Positions 9,541 to 18,823 of a DNA stretch of 49,517 nucleotides are shown piece after piece. Where the stretch lies: the IMG/VR virus record IMGVR_UViG_3300017763_000026, positions 1 through 49,517 of that record; one strand, written 5' to 3'. Below the pieces are notes generated by a model that saw nothing but the letters and a program-made list of their open reading frames with translations, made no database searches and had not been told where the DNA came from. The DNA is from a virus. The translations under genes were made by a program, and so were the position numbers. Each line of letters begins with the position of its first letter. Position 1 is the first letter of the stretch.

Positions 9541-11131
9541 CGAGTTTGGTTATCTTGGTAATCCTTCAGTAAAACGCGACGGCGTTGAAACTCAGTTTAC
9601 TAAAGAAGAAATACTTGAATATCAGAAATGTATGAGAGACCCTGCATACTTTGCAACTAAGTATGTAAAAATTATTTCATTAGATGAAGGTTTAGTTCCA
9701 TTTGAATTATATCCTTATCAAGAAGAAATGTTTCATCATTTTAATGATAATAGATTTTCTATTGTATTGGCTTGTCGTCAATCAGGCAAATCCATATCTT
9801 CAGTTGTATATCTATTATGGTATGCTTGTTTTCATCCTGAAAAGAATATTGCAATACTTGCAAATAAAGGTGCTGTAGCTAGAGAAATGCTAGCACGTGT
9901 AACATTAGCATTAGAAAATATACCCTTTTTCTTACAGCCAGGATGTAAAGCTTTAAATAAAGGATCTATAGAATTTAGTAATAACTCGAAAATAATGGCA
10001 GCTGCTACTTCTGGTAGTTCTATAAGGGGTTTATCTATTAACTTATTGTTCTTAGATGAGTTTGCATTTGTTGAAAATGATGCTCAATTTTATACTTCTA
10101 CATATCCAGTAGTATCTGCTGGTAAAGATACTCAAATAATTATATGTTCTACAGCAAATGGAGTGGGTAATGTATACCATAAACTATGGGAAGGAGCAAG
10201 TACTGGTACTAATGAGTTTAAACCATTTAGAGTTGATTGGTGGGATGTTCCGGGAAGAGATGATGATTGGAGAAAACAAACAGTAGCAAATACATCAGAA
10301 TTACAATTTGAGCAAGAATTTGGTAATACCTTTCATGGCAGAGGTAATACATTAATAGCATCTAATCATTTATTAGCTCAAAAATCACAAGAACCTTTAA
10401 CACATACAGAAAATATATCAGTATATAAAGAACCTATTGAAGGCCATGATTATATAATGACTGTTGATGTAGCTAAAGGTAGAGGACAGGACTATAGTAC
10501 ATTTACTATAATTGATGTTTCTGTCGATCCATTTGAACAGGTAGCAGTATTCAGAGATAATAATATATCACCTATGCTTTTACCAGATATAACATACAAA
10601 TATGCTACAATTTATAATGAAGCTTATATTATAGTTGAGTCTAATGACCAAGGAGCAGTTGTATGTAATGGACTATATTATGATTTAGAATATGAAAATA
10701 TGTTCGTTGAATCAGCAATTAAAAAGAATGCAATCGGTGCAACCATGACAAGAAGGGTTAAACGTATCGGTTGTTCTACAATTAAAGATTTAATAGAACA
10801 AAGAAAACTCAATATTGTTGATGCAAATACTATTATTGAAATGACTACTTTTGTGTCTAAGGGAAGTTCCTTTCAGGCTACAGGGTCTAATCATGATGAT
10901 TTAATGATGAATTTAGTATTATTTGCGTGGTTTACTACAACAGATGTATTTCAGTCTTTATCTAATATAGATATGAAAAATATGTTGTACAAAGAACAAT
11001 TAAAGGCGATTCAGGATGATTTACTACCATTTGGTATTATAAACGATGGTAGAGATGGCCCTGAATCATTTAAAGATGATGAAGGTACGGTTTGGTTTGA
11101 ACAAGACACGAAATGGAAAGGGACTCTTTAA
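9518..11131 (+). CDS. 17: Terminase large subunit gp17 (packaging ATPase-nuclease)
   Basis: DNA-packaging motor of T4-type phages. N-terminal ATPase: Walker A-type ACRQSGKS at residues 85-92 and Walker B LLFLDE at 176-181, with the coupling motif STANG at 211-215. C-terminal RNase H-like nuclease: D317 and D325 in VDVAKGRGQD, E374 in VESND, and D460/D461 in NHDD are the expected metal ligands. At 537 aa it is a little shorter than T4 gp17 (610 aa). It acts with gp16 and docks on portal gp20. No intein or intron interrupts it. Confidence 0.97.
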   Translation: MQQRIKNNEFGYLGNPSVKRDGVETQFTKEEILEYQKCMRDPAYFATKYVKIISLDEGLVPFELYPYQEEMFHHFNDNRFSIVLACRQSGKSISSVVYLLWYACFHPEKNIAILANKGAVAREMLARVTLALENIPFFLQPGCKALNKGSIEFSNNSKIMAAATSGSSIRGLSINLLFLDEFAFVENDAQFYTSTYPVVSAGKDTQIIICSTANGVGNVYHKLWEGASTGTNEFKPFRVDWWDVPGRDDDWRKQTVANTSELQFEQEFGNTFHGRGNTLIASNHLLAQKSQEPLTHTENISVYKEPIEGHDYIMTVDVAKGRGQDYSTFTIIDVSVDPFEQVAVFRDNNISPMLLPDITYKYATIYNEAYIIVESNDQGAVVCNGLYYDLEYENMFVESAIKKNAIGATMTRRVKRIGCSTIKDLIEQRKLNIVDANTIIEMTTFVSKGSSFQATGSNHDDLMMNLVLFAWFTTTDVFQSLSNIDMKNMLYKEQLKAIQDDLLPFGIINDGRDGPESFKDDEGTVWFEQDTKWKGTL

Positions 11132-11142
11132 TTCGCGTTTTT

Positions 11143-11150
11143 TATAAATA
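11143..11150 (+). promoter_or_regulatory. T4-type late promoter (TATAAATA) for tail sheath
   Basis: Exact TATAAATA in the 86-nt gap between gp17 and gp18. An AT-rich leader of about 60 nt follows, ending in AAAGAGGG before the ATG. Confidence 0.85.
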
Positions 11151-11217
11151 ACTATATTGAATATAACCGTATTATGATAACTTAATATATTAACTCAATT
11201 TAAAAGAGGGTAAAGCG

Positions 11218-12909
11218 ATGGCAATTCAGGTATCACCTGGCGTTCAGGTCAAGGAAATTGACGCAACGAACGTCGTACCTGCGGTATCTACCAGTATTGG
11301 TGGATTTGCAGGTGTATTTAATTGGGGTCCGGTCGAAGAAGTTACTACTGTTAGTACTGAAAAAGAACTAGCAGAGAAATTTGGAACACCAGATTCTAAT
11401 ACTGCAAAATACTTTCTAACTGCCTCTTCATACTTAAAGTATGGTGGAGCTTTGAAAGTTGTCCGATCCGCTACAGGTAACAAAAATGCTACTTCTGACG
11501 GTGCTGGACTTTTGATAAAAAATGATACTGTATATGAAAATTCTTTTGCTGCAGGACAAGGATCTGTTGGTGAGTGGGCTGCAAAGTTCCCAGGCACCTT
11601 AGGTAATAGTCTTAAAGTAAGCGTAATTTCATCTGGTATTTCAAGTTTCTCAGGCTGGACTTATAGTTCAAGCTTTGATGGAGCTCCTGGAACATCAGAA
11701 TATGCGGTATCGCTAGGCAAATCATCACTTGGTGATGAAATGCACGTAGCTGTAATCGATGAAGACGGCTTAATTTCTGGTACAGTTGGTACTGTATTAG
11801 AAACTTTTGCTTTTGTTTCACAAGGATCAGATGCTAAGAAAAATGACGGAACATCAAACTATTATGTCGATGTCATTAATGCAGAATCTGAGTATGTAAG
11901 ATGGATGGACCATGATTCAAATTTAACTAATGCTGGATCAGCTCTATCAGGTTTAAGCTCAATAGCTAAACCAACATCTGCAATGGAAGATTCTCTAGCT
12001 GGCGGAACAGATGATAATGTACCAACTGTTGGCGAAATCGCACTAGGCTTTGACCTATTCGAAGACGCAGAAACAGTTGATGTAAACTTATTGTTTGCTG
12101 TTCCTGATGCAAATGGAGCAAATACTATTGCAAATGACTTAATCTCTATAGCAGCTGCTAGAAAAGATTGTATGGCTTTTGTATCACCACCTATAGAAGA
12201 TACCGTTGGTTCTTCTTCACCTGCAGCAGATGTGAAAACATTTGCAGACACATTAACATCTAGCTCATATGCTTCATGTGATTCAGGCGCACTATATGTT
12301 TATGATAAATACAATGATGTTTATCGTTACATTGGAGCAGCTGGACATGTTGCTGGCTTATGTGCTAACACTGATAATGTTGCAGATGCATGGTTCTCTC
12401 CTGCTGGATTTACCAGAGGACAGTTACTAGGTGTGACAAAACTAGCTTATAATCCTAATCAAGCTGATAGAGATACTTTGTATAAAGCAAGAGTAAATCC
12501 AATCGTAGCATTTCCAGGACAAGGAACAGTACTATTTGGTGATAAAACATTACAATCTAAACCATCTGCATTTGATAGAATCAATGTAAGAAGGCTATTT
12601 AATGTTTTAGAAAAATCAGTAGCTACTGCCGCTAAATTCCAATTATTCGAATTTAACGACGAATTTACTAGAGCTCAATTTAAGAATCTAGTAGAGCCTT
12701 TCTTAAGGAATGTAAAAGGACGTAGAGGACTAGAAGATTTTCTAGTTGTTTGCGATTTAACTAACAACACTAGTCAAGTGATTAATTCTAATCAATTTGT
12801 AGCTGATATTTATATCAAACCTGCAAGATCGATTAATTTTATTACACTTAACTTTATTGCAACAAGATCCGGCGTAGAATTTACAGAAATCGCTGGAACT
12901 TCAGGGTAA
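11218..12909 (+). CDS. 18: Tail sheath protein gp18
   Basis: Contractile sheath subunit. The N-terminus (MAIQVSPGVQVKEID, then GGFAGVFNWGPV) and the C-terminus (FLRNVKGRRGLEDFLVVCD, FNDEFTRAQFKNLVEPF, ending in an INFITLNF strand) are standard for T4-like sheaths. It is 563 aa versus 659 in T4, consistent with a smaller outer protrusion domain. Codon use is richer in GGC and GTC at the 5' end, as is usual for highly expressed late genes. It has its own late promoter and is followed by gp19 after 14 nt. Confidence 0.96.
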   Translation: MAIQVSPGVQVKEIDATNVVPAVSTSIGGFAGVFNWGPVEEVTTVSTEKELAEKFGTPDSNTAKYFLTASSYLKYGGALKVVRSATGNKNATSDGAGLLIKNDTVYENSFAAGQGSVGEWAAKFPGTLGNSLKVSVISSGISSFSGWTYSSSFDGAPGTSEYAVSLGKSSLGDEMHVAVIDEDGLISGTVGTVLETFAFVSQGSDAKKNDGTSNYYVDVINAESEYVRWMDHDSNLTNAGSALSGLSSIAKPTSAMEDSLAGGTDDNVPTVGEIALGFDLFEDAETVDVNLLFAVPDANGANTIANDLISIAAARKDCMAFVSPPIEDTVGSSSPAADVKTFADTLTSSSYASCDSGALYVYDKYNDVYRYIGAAGHVAGLCANTDNVADAWFSPAGFTRGQLLGVTKLAYNPNQADRDTLYKARVNPIVAFPGQGTVLFGDKTLQSKPSAFDRINVRRLFNVLEKSVATAAKFQLFEFNDEFTRAQFKNLVEPFLRNVKGRRGLEDFLVVCDLTNNTSQVINSNQFVADIYIKPARSINFITLNFIATRSGVEFTEIAGTSG

Positions 12910-12923
12910 AGGGGGAATAACTA

Positions 12924-13451
12924 ATGGCAATTTTAGGCGTAGACGATTTTAAATCTAAGCTAACAGGTGGTGGCGCACGTGCAAACATGTTCAAAGCTAC
13001 TGTTAACTTTCCTTCATATGCAAATGGGGACGTGGAATTAACTTCTTTCTTATGTAAAGGAGCTCAGTTTCCAAGTTCAGTTATTGCACCAATACCTGTA
13101 CCGTTCAGAGGCAGACAACTTCAGTTAGCTGGAGATAGAACTTTCGAACCTGTAACTCTTACAGTCATTAATGACGTAGAGTTTAAGGTAAGAGATGGCT
13201 TTGAAGCTTGGATGAATGGAATTAACGAACACAATAATAACACTGGTCTTTCTGATCCTGCGGATTATGAAGCTGACGTTGTTGTTGAGCAGTTAAACAA
13301 GCAAGGTGTAGTTACTAAAACCTATAACATTAGAGGGGCTTTCCCAACTAATTTAAGTGCTATTGATGTTAACTATGACTCAGAAAATACAATTGAAGAG
13401 TTTACAGTTGAACTTCAAGTACAATATTGGGAATCGAACACTACTTCGTAA
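12924..13451 (+). CDS. 19: Tail tube protein gp19
   Basis: Inner tube subunit that stacks inside the gp18 sheath. The FRGRQLQLAGDRTFEPVTLT segment and the central FEAWMNGINEHNN helix are hallmarks of T4-like gp19, and the protein ends in a LQVQYWESN strand. 175 aa against 163 in T4. It is co-transcribed with gp18 and followed directly by a late promoter and a hairpin. Confidence 0.96.
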   Translation: MAILGVDDFKSKLTGGGARANMFKATVNFPSYANGDVELTSFLCKGAQFPSSVIAPIPVPFRGRQLQLAGDRTFEPVTLTVINDVEFKVRDGFEAWMNGINEHNNNTGLSDPADYEADVVVEQLNKQGVVTKTYNIRGAFPTNLSAIDVNYDSENTIEEFTVELQVQYWESNTTS

Positions 13452-13455
13452 GAGG

Positions 13456-13463
13456 TATAAATA
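13456..13463 (+). promoter_or_regulatory. T4-type late promoter (TATAAATA) for portal
   Basis: Exact TATAAATA five bases after the gp19 stop. The predicted transcript start (about 13469) lies a few bases before a strong hairpin. Confidence 0.82.
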
Positions 13464-13472
13464 ATATATGAT

Positions 13473-13492
13473 GAGGGGATTTATTTCCCCTC
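13473..13492 (+). terminator. GAGGGGA/TCCCCTC hairpin
   Basis: Perfect 7-bp stem with a short AT loop. There is no long T tract, so it may end gp18-gp19 transcripts weakly. Alternatively it may be a 5'-end protective stem of the portal mRNA, since it begins about 5 nt after the predicted late start site. Confidence 0.6.
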
Positions 13493-13511
13493 TGATTATA
13501 TGAGGTAAATT

Positions 13512-15011
13512 ATGGCAGAATTTTTCGGATTCGAAATCAATAGAAAAAAGACTAAGGAACCAGAAAGAATATCCTTTGTGCCCGATACTGAATCGGATGG
13601 TGCAGGTGTAATTCAATCTGGCGGACACTTTGGTCAATATCTTGATGTAGATGGAGACAAGGCAGCAAATGAAATAGATCTTATACTTAAGTATAGGGAT
13701 GTATCAACTCAACCTGAGTGTGATGCAGCAATAGAAGATATAGTTAATGATTCAATTATTGGTGATCATGATGAAGCACCAGTAAATATTGTATTAGATA
13801 AACTAGAAGCTTCAGACAATATCAAAGAAACAATTAGAGAAGAGTTTGATAATGTATTATCATTGTTAAGCTTTAATGCTTACGGACACGATACTTTTAG
13901 AAAATGGTATATTGATGGTAGATTACCATATCATATTATTATAGATGAGAAAAGTCCAGCTAAGGGTATACAAGAACTAAGATATATTGATCCAATTAAA
14001 TTACGTAAAGTAAAAGAAATTATTAAAGAAACTGATCCTAGAACTGGAGCAGAAATAATTAAAAAGGGTGAAGAATATTTTATATTCCAAGATGATAAAA
14101 TGAATTCATCTCAAGAAGGATTAAGAATTCATCCAGATGCTATAGCATACTGTACATCTGGTATGTTATCATCTGATAGAAAACGTATATTATCATATTT
14201 GCATAAAGCATTAAAACCTGTAAACCAATTAAGAATGATGGAAGATTCTTTGGTTATCTACAGAATAAGTAGAGCACCAGAACGTAGAATATTTTATATT
14301 GATGTTGGTAACTTACCTAAGGGTAAAGCAGAAGAATACTTAAAGAATATAATGAATCAATATAGAAATAAATTGGTTTATGATGCAAGCACTGGCGATA
14401 TTAAAGATGACAAAAAACATATGTCAATGCTTGAAGACTTTTTCCTACCAAGAAGAGAAGGTGGAAGAGGAACAGAAATTACAACGCTTCCTGGTGGTGA
14501 AAACTTAGGGCAAATAGATGATATAATCTATTTCCAAAGGAAGTTATATAAAGCACTGAATGTACCTGTTGGTAGATTAACAACAGAAGAAAGTGCACAG
14601 TTTAGTTTAGGACGAGCTTCAGAAATATCTCGAGATGAGGTTAAGTTTAAGAAGTTTGTTGATAGACTAAGAAAAAGATTTTCAGATCTCTTTGTACAAC
14701 TATTGAAAACTCAATTATTGTTAAAAGGGATAATTACTAAGGATGATTGGACTTCTTTTAAAGAAGATATAGCATTCGACTTTATCGAGGATAACTACTT
14801 TAGTGAATTGAAAGCAAGTGAAATGTATAGAGAACGTTTTGAAATGCTAGCTAGTCTAGATGAATACGTAGGTAAATATATTTCAAACGAATGGGTCAGA
14901 AAGAACGTTCTGAGGCAATCTGATGAAGAAATCGAAGATTTGGATAAACAAATGGAAGATGAGAAGGCAGCAGGTGGCGATGAGGACGATTTAGATGATC
15001 TTGACATATAA
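13512..15011 (+). CDS. 20: Portal vertex protein gp20
   Basis: Dodecameric portal through which DNA is packaged. Conserved segments include the GHFGQYLDVDGDKAANEIDLI region, FRKWYIDGRLPYHIIID, GMLSSDRKRILSYLHKALKP, the RRIFYIDVGNLPKGKAEEY helix and ALNVPVGRLTTEE. 499 aa against 524 in T4. The C-terminus is very acidic. It heads the late head operon 20-67-68-21-22-23. Start chosen after TGAGG. Confidence 0.96.
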   Translation: MAEFFGFEINRKKTKEPERISFVPDTESDGAGVIQSGGHFGQYLDVDGDKAANEIDLILKYRDVSTQPECDAAIEDIVNDSIIGDHDEAPVNIVLDKLEASDNIKETIREEFDNVLSLLSFNAYGHDTFRKWYIDGRLPYHIIIDEKSPAKGIQELRYIDPIKLRKVKEIIKETDPRTGAEIIKKGEEYFIFQDDKMNSSQEGLRIHPDAIAYCTSGMLSSDRKRILSYLHKALKPVNQLRMMEDSLVIYRISRAPERRIFYIDVGNLPKGKAEEYLKNIMNQYRNKLVYDASTGDIKDDKKHMSMLEDFFLPRREGGRGTEITTLPGGENLGQIDDIIYFQRKLYKALNVPVGRLTTEESAQFSLGRASEISRDEVKFKKFVDRLRKRFSDLFVQLLKTQLLLKGIITKDDWTSFKEDIAFDFIEDNYFSELKASEMYRERFEMLASLDEYVGKYISNEWVRKNVLRQSDEEIEDLDKQMEDEKAAGGDEDDLDDLDI

Positions 15012-15016
15012 TTTTT

Positions 15017-15024
15017 TATAAATA
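15017..15024 (+). promoter_or_regulatory. T4-type late promoter (TATAAATA) for prohead core genes
   Basis: Exact TATAAATA 6 nt after the portal stop. It precedes the small prohead genes with a 19-nt leader containing GAGGA. Confidence 0.82.
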
Positions 15025-15043
15025 AAGGTAGAGGATAAATAAA

Positions 15044-15211
15044 ATGGAAGTAAAAGACATGATTGACAAAGTTGCCGCTGGCGACAATGTAAATGCAACT
15101 AAGGCTTTTAATAACATCATTGATGGTAAACTCAAAGATGCGTTACAAGCTAAAAAGGTTGAAGTGGCTTCAAATTTAGTCCAAAGAAAACAAGAACAAG
15201 AAGAAGAGTAA
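15044..15211 (+). CDS. 67: Prohead core protein gp67-like (55 aa)
   Basis: Small charged protein starting MEVKDMIDKVAAGDN and ending in EQEEE. Its place between the portal and a gp68-like gene matches T4 gene 67, whose product is a prohead core component cut by gp21. It is shorter than T4 gp67 (80 aa). A GAGGA site precedes the ATG, and the stop overlaps the next ATG (TAATG). Assignment rests mainly on synteny plus the helical, charged character. Confidence 0.8.
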   Translation: MEVKDMIDKVAAGDNVNATKAFNNIIDGKLKDALQAKKVEVASNLVQRKQEQEEE

Positions 15212-15438
15212 TGTTAAGGTTTTCAGAGCTCATGGAAAAACTTGACCCTGGATATAAACAGGTTAAGAAATTCAAGGGCGGGAAAAGAAAAAACAATGAA
15301 GTTATTATCGCTAAAAAAGGTAATAAATTTGCTGCTTATATAAAAGGCGAATTATTAGATAATAGCTTCAAAAGTCAAAAGGATGCTGAAAAAGCAGCCA
15401 ATGACTTCATGAAACTTATGGGAGAAGAAACAGAATAA
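15211..15438 (+). CDS. 68: Prohead core protein gp68-like (75 aa)
   Basis: Lysine-rich 75-aa protein (MLRFSELMEKLDPGYKQVKK, then a GGKRKNNEVIIAKKGNKFAAYI strand pair) between gp67 and gp21, the position of T4 gene 68 (141 aa). It would be part of the scaffold core that sets head shape. It overlaps both neighbours by one base, so expression is coupled. The similarity is clear for the marine T4-like version; the exact role is inferred. Confidence 0.75.
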   Translation: MLRFSELMEKLDPGYKQVKKFKGGKRKNNEVIIAKKGNKFAAYIKGELLDNSFKSQKDAEKAANDFMKLMGEETE

Positions 15439-16085
15439 TGAAACTAATCTCAGAATATGTAGATAACAACTTACAAGTTATCGAAGAAAAAACAAAAAGC
15501 GGTGCTAAGCAATTAGTCATCGAAGGTGTTTTCATGCAGGCTGAACAGAAAAATAGGAACGGCCGAGTGTATGAAAAAGAAATTTTACAAGCTGCTGTTG
15601 ACAAATATGTCAAAGAGCAAGTTAGTCAAGGTAGAGCAGTTGGAGAATTAGATCATCCAGCTGGACCTCAAATAAACCTTGATAAAGTTTCTCATAAAAT
15701 CACGAAACTCAAATTTGAGGGAAATGATGTTTATGGAAAAGCATCAATTTTAAACACCCCTATGGGTAAGATCGTAGAAGGTCTTCTTGACGGTGGTGTG
15801 AAAGTTGGTGTATCTAGTCGTGGAATGGGTACTCTTGAGAACCGCAAAGGCGCCATGTATGTGAAGTCTGACTTTATGTTAGCCTCCGTAGATATAGTCC
15901 AAGACCCTTCTGCACCATCGGCATTTGTCAATGGTGTTATGGAAGGTGTTGATTGGATATGGAATAATGGAATCTTAGCTCCTCAGGAAATTGAAAAAAT
16001 CGAGACTGAAATAAAACGTACTCCGTCAAAGCATTTAGCTGGCGCGGAAATAAAGGCGTTCAAGAATTTCCTCTCTAAACTTTAA
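15438..16085 (+). CDS. 21: Prohead core scaffold protease gp21
   Basis: Serine protease that matures the prohead by cutting gp22, gp23 and core proteins. Catalytic candidates are H73 in VGELDHPAG and S126/S127 in GVSSRGMG, spaced as in the phage prohead protease family. The LDGGVKVGVSSRG block and the AMYVKSDFMLASVDIVQDPSAP block are diagnostic. 215 aa against 212 in T4. It overlaps gp68 by one base. Confidence 0.95.
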   Translation: MKLISEYVDNNLQVIEEKTKSGAKQLVIEGVFMQAEQKNRNGRVYEKEILQAAVDKYVKEQVSQGRAVGELDHPAGPQINLDKVSHKITKLKFEGNDVYGKASILNTPMGKIVEGLLDGGVKVGVSSRGMGTLENRKGAMYVKSDFMLASVDIVQDPSAPSAFVNGVMEGVDWIWNNGILAPQEIEKIETEIKRTPSKHLAGAEIKAFKNFLSKL

Positions 16086-16109
16086 ATATATTTAGGAGAC
16101 TAAAAAGCT

Positions 16110-17270
16110 ATGTCAAATGAAATAGACAACAATAACGCTGAAGAAGTCATCTCTGATGAAGAGCAAATTCAAGAATCTGAAGAGCTCGTTGAAAACGAGG
16201 AAGAAGTTCTAGAAGACGCAAATATAGAAGAAGCTAAAGCTAAAAAAGAGTCTGAAGACAAAGAAGAAGACGAAGAAGAAGAAAAATCTGAAACATACGG
16301 TAAAATGGATGATGACGATGAAGATCCTTCTGATGAAGATTCTGAGGAAGACGACGAGGAAGTTGAAGAAGTTCAAATTCCTAAAACTAAAGCTGGCACT
16401 ATAAACGCTGCAGTAGAGATGCTTAAGAAAGCAAGAAAACATGAAGCGCAAGCTATGTTTAAAAAGATGGCTGGCATCAAAGAAGGTGTTGAAGAGTCTG
16501 AAGAAGTAGTAGCTGAAGAATCTACTCCTGCAAAGGAATTAGATTTTGATGTTGATTACTCTGAAGATTTAGATGCATTAGTATCTGAAGAAGCTACGCT
16601 ATCTGATGGATTCCGTGATAAAGCTGGTATCGTATTTGAAGCTGCATTAAAGGCGAAAGTCGGAGATGCTGTTGATAAGATCGAAGCTGAAATGGCGCAA
16701 AATCTTGAAGAAGAAGTTGCTGAAATACAGTCTACAATCGTAGAAAAAGTAGATTCTTACTTAAACTATGTAGTAGAAAATTGGATGAAAGAAAATGAAG
16801 TTGCAGTTGAGCAAGGTCTTAGGACTGAAATCGCTGAAGACTTTATGACTGGATTACAATCAGTATTTAAGGAACACTACATTGAAGTTCCAGAAGGAAA
16901 AGTAGATTTAGTTGATGAACTATCAGCTGAAGTTACTGAACTTGAAGAGAACCTTAATAAATCCACAGAAGACAATATTCAATTAACAGCGGCTAATCAA
17001 GCTTATGCTAAAGCTGATGTTATTAGAAGAAATGCTTCGGGCTTAGCAGCTACAGAAGCTGAGAAACTTGGATCATTAGTAGAAGATGTTGAATTCGAAG
17101 ATGAAGAAACTTTCGAAATGAAAGTGAAAACTATCAAAGAATCATATTTCTCTAACGGTAAAAGTGAAACAGTAGATGAAGCTGATGCACTAATTGGAAA
17201 TGATACAGCTCCGGCTGGAACAGGTTCAATGGATGCATATACTCAAGCTATCACAAAACACTTAAAATAA
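16110..17270 (+). CDS. 22: Prohead core scaffolding protein gp22
   Basis: Major internal scaffold, removed by gp21 during head maturation. The first ~90 residues are extremely acidic (Glu/Asp runs), followed by helical, coiled-coil-prone segments and a C-terminal region ending DAYTQAITKHLK. 386 aa against 269 in T4; the extra length is mainly the acidic head, as in other marine T4-like phages. AGGAG precedes the start. It lies directly upstream of gp23. Confidence 0.9.
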   Translation: MSNEIDNNNAEEVISDEEQIQESEELVENEEEVLEDANIEEAKAKKESEDKEEDEEEEKSETYGKMDDDDEDPSDEDSEEDDEEVEEVQIPKTKAGTINAAVEMLKKARKHEAQAMFKKMAGIKEGVEESEEVVAEESTPAKELDFDVDYSEDLDALVSEEATLSDGFRDKAGIVFEAALKAKVGDAVDKIEAEMAQNLEEEVAEIQSTIVEKVDSYLNYVVENWMKENEVAVEQGLRTEIAEDFMTGLQSVFKEHYIEVPEGKVDLVDELSAEVTELEENLNKSTEDNIQLTAANQAYAKADVIRRNASGLAATEAEKLGSLVEDVEFEDEETFEMKVKTIKESYFSNGKSETVDEADALIGNDTAPAGTGSMDAYTQAITKHLK

Positions 17271-17290
17271 ATAATAGGGGATAAACAAAA

Positions 17291-18616
17291 ATGTTTAACG
17301 CAGACCAAAATTTAATCGAGAAATGGTCACCAGTATTGGATCATGAAGATGCTCCATCTATTGGCGACAAATATCGTAAAGCGGTAACTGCACGACTCTT
17401 GGAAAACCAAGAAATTGCCCAAAGAGAACAGAAAGTCAACGAAAGTTTTGGACAAGTATCAGAGGCTCACGCTAATGCTACTGGTTCTAATATTGCTAAC
17501 TTTGACCCAGTCTTAATCTCTTTAGTAAGACGTGCAATGCCAAACCTTATTGCTTATGATATCGCTGGCGTACAGCCAATGAATGGTCCTACAGGACTTA
17601 TCTTTGCAATGAAATCTAAGTACTCAACTCAGGGTGGAACTGAAGCTTTATTTAATGAAGCTGATACTGACTTCTCTGGTACAGGTACACACGAAGCTGA
17701 TCCTTCAGGTTTAGTTGGAGTAGTCGATTCAGAATCTCCAGCATCTGGAAGCATCGCGGATGAATCTGATACTGTTTCTGGTATCGGTACTGGTTTACCT
17801 ACAGCTACAGCTGAACAAAGAGGTATGTCAGGTGGTGCTGGTGCAGCATTTGGAGAAATGGCTTTCTCAATCGAGAAATCTACAGTGACTGCGAAGTCAA
17901 GAGCTCTAAAAGCTGAGTACACTATCGAACTAGCACAAGACCTTAAAGCTATCCACGGATTGGACGCTGAGTCAGAATTGGCTAACATCCTATCTGCTGA
18001 AATCCTTGCGGAAATCAACAGAGAAGTTGTAAGAACTATTCTTACTAAAGCTAAAATCGGTGCACTTCAATCATCAACTGCTCTAAGCGGTGTTTTCAAT
18101 GTTAACACTGACTCTGACGGTAGATGGAGTGCTGAGAAGTTTAAAGGCTTAGTTATGCAACTCGAAAGAGAAGCTAACATCATCGCTAAAGAAACAAGAC
18201 GTGGAAAAGGTAACTATGTTATCTGTTCTTCAGATGTTGCTTCAGCGTTGGCTGCTGCTGGAATGTTAGATTACAGCCCAGCAATGAATACTTCATTGAA
18301 TGTTGACGATACTGGTAATACTTTTGCTGGTGTTCTTAACGGAAGAATGAAAGTATACATTGATCCTTATGCAACTGGCGATTACGCTTGTGTAGGGTAC
18401 AGAGGTTCTAACCCGTATGACGCTGGTATGTTCTACTGCCCATACGTTCCTTTACAAATGGTTAAAGCCGTTGGTGAGGAAGACTTCCAACCTAGAATCG
18501 GATTCAAAACTAGATATGGAATGGTTGCTAACCCATTTGTTGCGGCAGATGGAACTGGTACTAACCGTGCTAACCCATACTTCAGAATCTTCAGAGTTGA
18601 CGACATTATGGTGTAA
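17291..18616 (+). CDS. 23: Major capsid protein gp23
   Basis: HK97-fold shell protein. The N-terminal MFNADQNLIEKWSPVLDHEDAP peptide is the assembly arm removed by gp21. IGDKYRKAVTARLLENQE, the PNLIAYDIAGVQPMNGPTG segment and the C-terminal NPYFRIFRVDDIMV are strongly conserved. 441 aa against 521 in T4, consistent with a smaller insertion domain as in cyanophages and pelagiphages. Codon use is the most biased toward C-ending codons in the window, fitting very high expression. A strong terminator follows. Confidence 0.97.
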   Translation: MFNADQNLIEKWSPVLDHEDAPSIGDKYRKAVTARLLENQEIAQREQKVNESFGQVSEAHANATGSNIANFDPVLISLVRRAMPNLIAYDIAGVQPMNGPTGLIFAMKSKYSTQGGTEALFNEADTDFSGTGTHEADPSGLVGVVDSESPASGSIADESDTVSGIGTGLPTATAEQRGMSGGAGAAFGEMAFSIEKSTVTAKSRALKAEYTIELAQDLKAIHGLDAESELANILSAEILAEINREVVRTILTKAKIGALQSSTALSGVFNVNTDSDGRWSAEKFKGLVMQLEREANIIAKETRRGKGNYVICSSDVASALAAAGMLDYSPAMNTSLNVDDTGNTFAGVLNGRMKVYIDPYATGDYACVGYRGSNPYDAGMFYCPYVPLQMVKAVGEEDFQPRIGFKTRYGMVANPFVAADGTGTNRANPYFRIFRVDDIMV

Positions 18617-18648
18617 ACCTTAATTAGTTAATTCTAATTCGAATTAAA

Positions 18649-18675
18649 GGGGCTCTCCGGAGCTCCTTTTTTTTT
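18649..18675 (+). terminator. Rho-independent terminator after gp23
   Basis: GGGGCTC-TCCG-GAGCTCC stem (one G-U pair) followed by nine T residues. It separates the head operon from the riboswitch-led transcript. Confidence 0.92.
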
Positions 18676-18692
18676 GCCTGGATTCTAACTTG

Positions 18693-18700
18693 TATAAATA
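18693..18700 (+). promoter_or_regulatory. T4-type late promoter (TATAAATA) for the riboswitch transcript
   Basis: Exact TATAAATA. The predicted start site, about 6 nt downstream, falls at the first base of the aptamer stem at 18707, so the RNA would begin with its P1 helix. Confidence 0.85.
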
Positions 18701-18706
18701 ATATTA

Positions 18707-18823
18707 CGTTCACCATAGAAATATGGCGGAAGTAGGATAACCTGAAAACCTCCTGCAATGCATTGTGGGGATAGCAAGTAAGCAGATATGCTGAACGAGA
18801 CCGAAAGTTACCGAAGGAACGCG
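18707..18823 (+). promoter_or_regulatory. Glutamine-riboswitch-like aptamer (glnA / downstream-peptide type) with expanded P3
   Basis: P1 pairs CGTTC (18707-18711) with GAACG (18817-18821). P2 is CCATA-GAAA-TATGG (18713-18726). The invariant-looking core CGGAAGTAGG follows at 18727-18736, and CCGAAGGAACGCG closes the motif at 18811-18823; both match my memory of the glnA RNA consensus. P3 (TAAC 18738-18741 with GTTA 18807-18810) encloses an unusual ~65-nt insert with its own hairpins. Known members bind L-glutamine and occur in cyanobacteria and cyanophages. Ligand binding here is inferred. Confidence 0.8.
18747..18753 (+). promoter_or_regulatory. Anti-Shine-Dalgarno element inside the riboswitch P3 insert
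   Basis: AACCTCC here is perfectly complementary (7 bp) to GGAGGTT at 18876-18882, the ribosome-binding site of the following peptide gene. It offers a direct route for the RNA fold to block translation. Confidence 0.55.
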
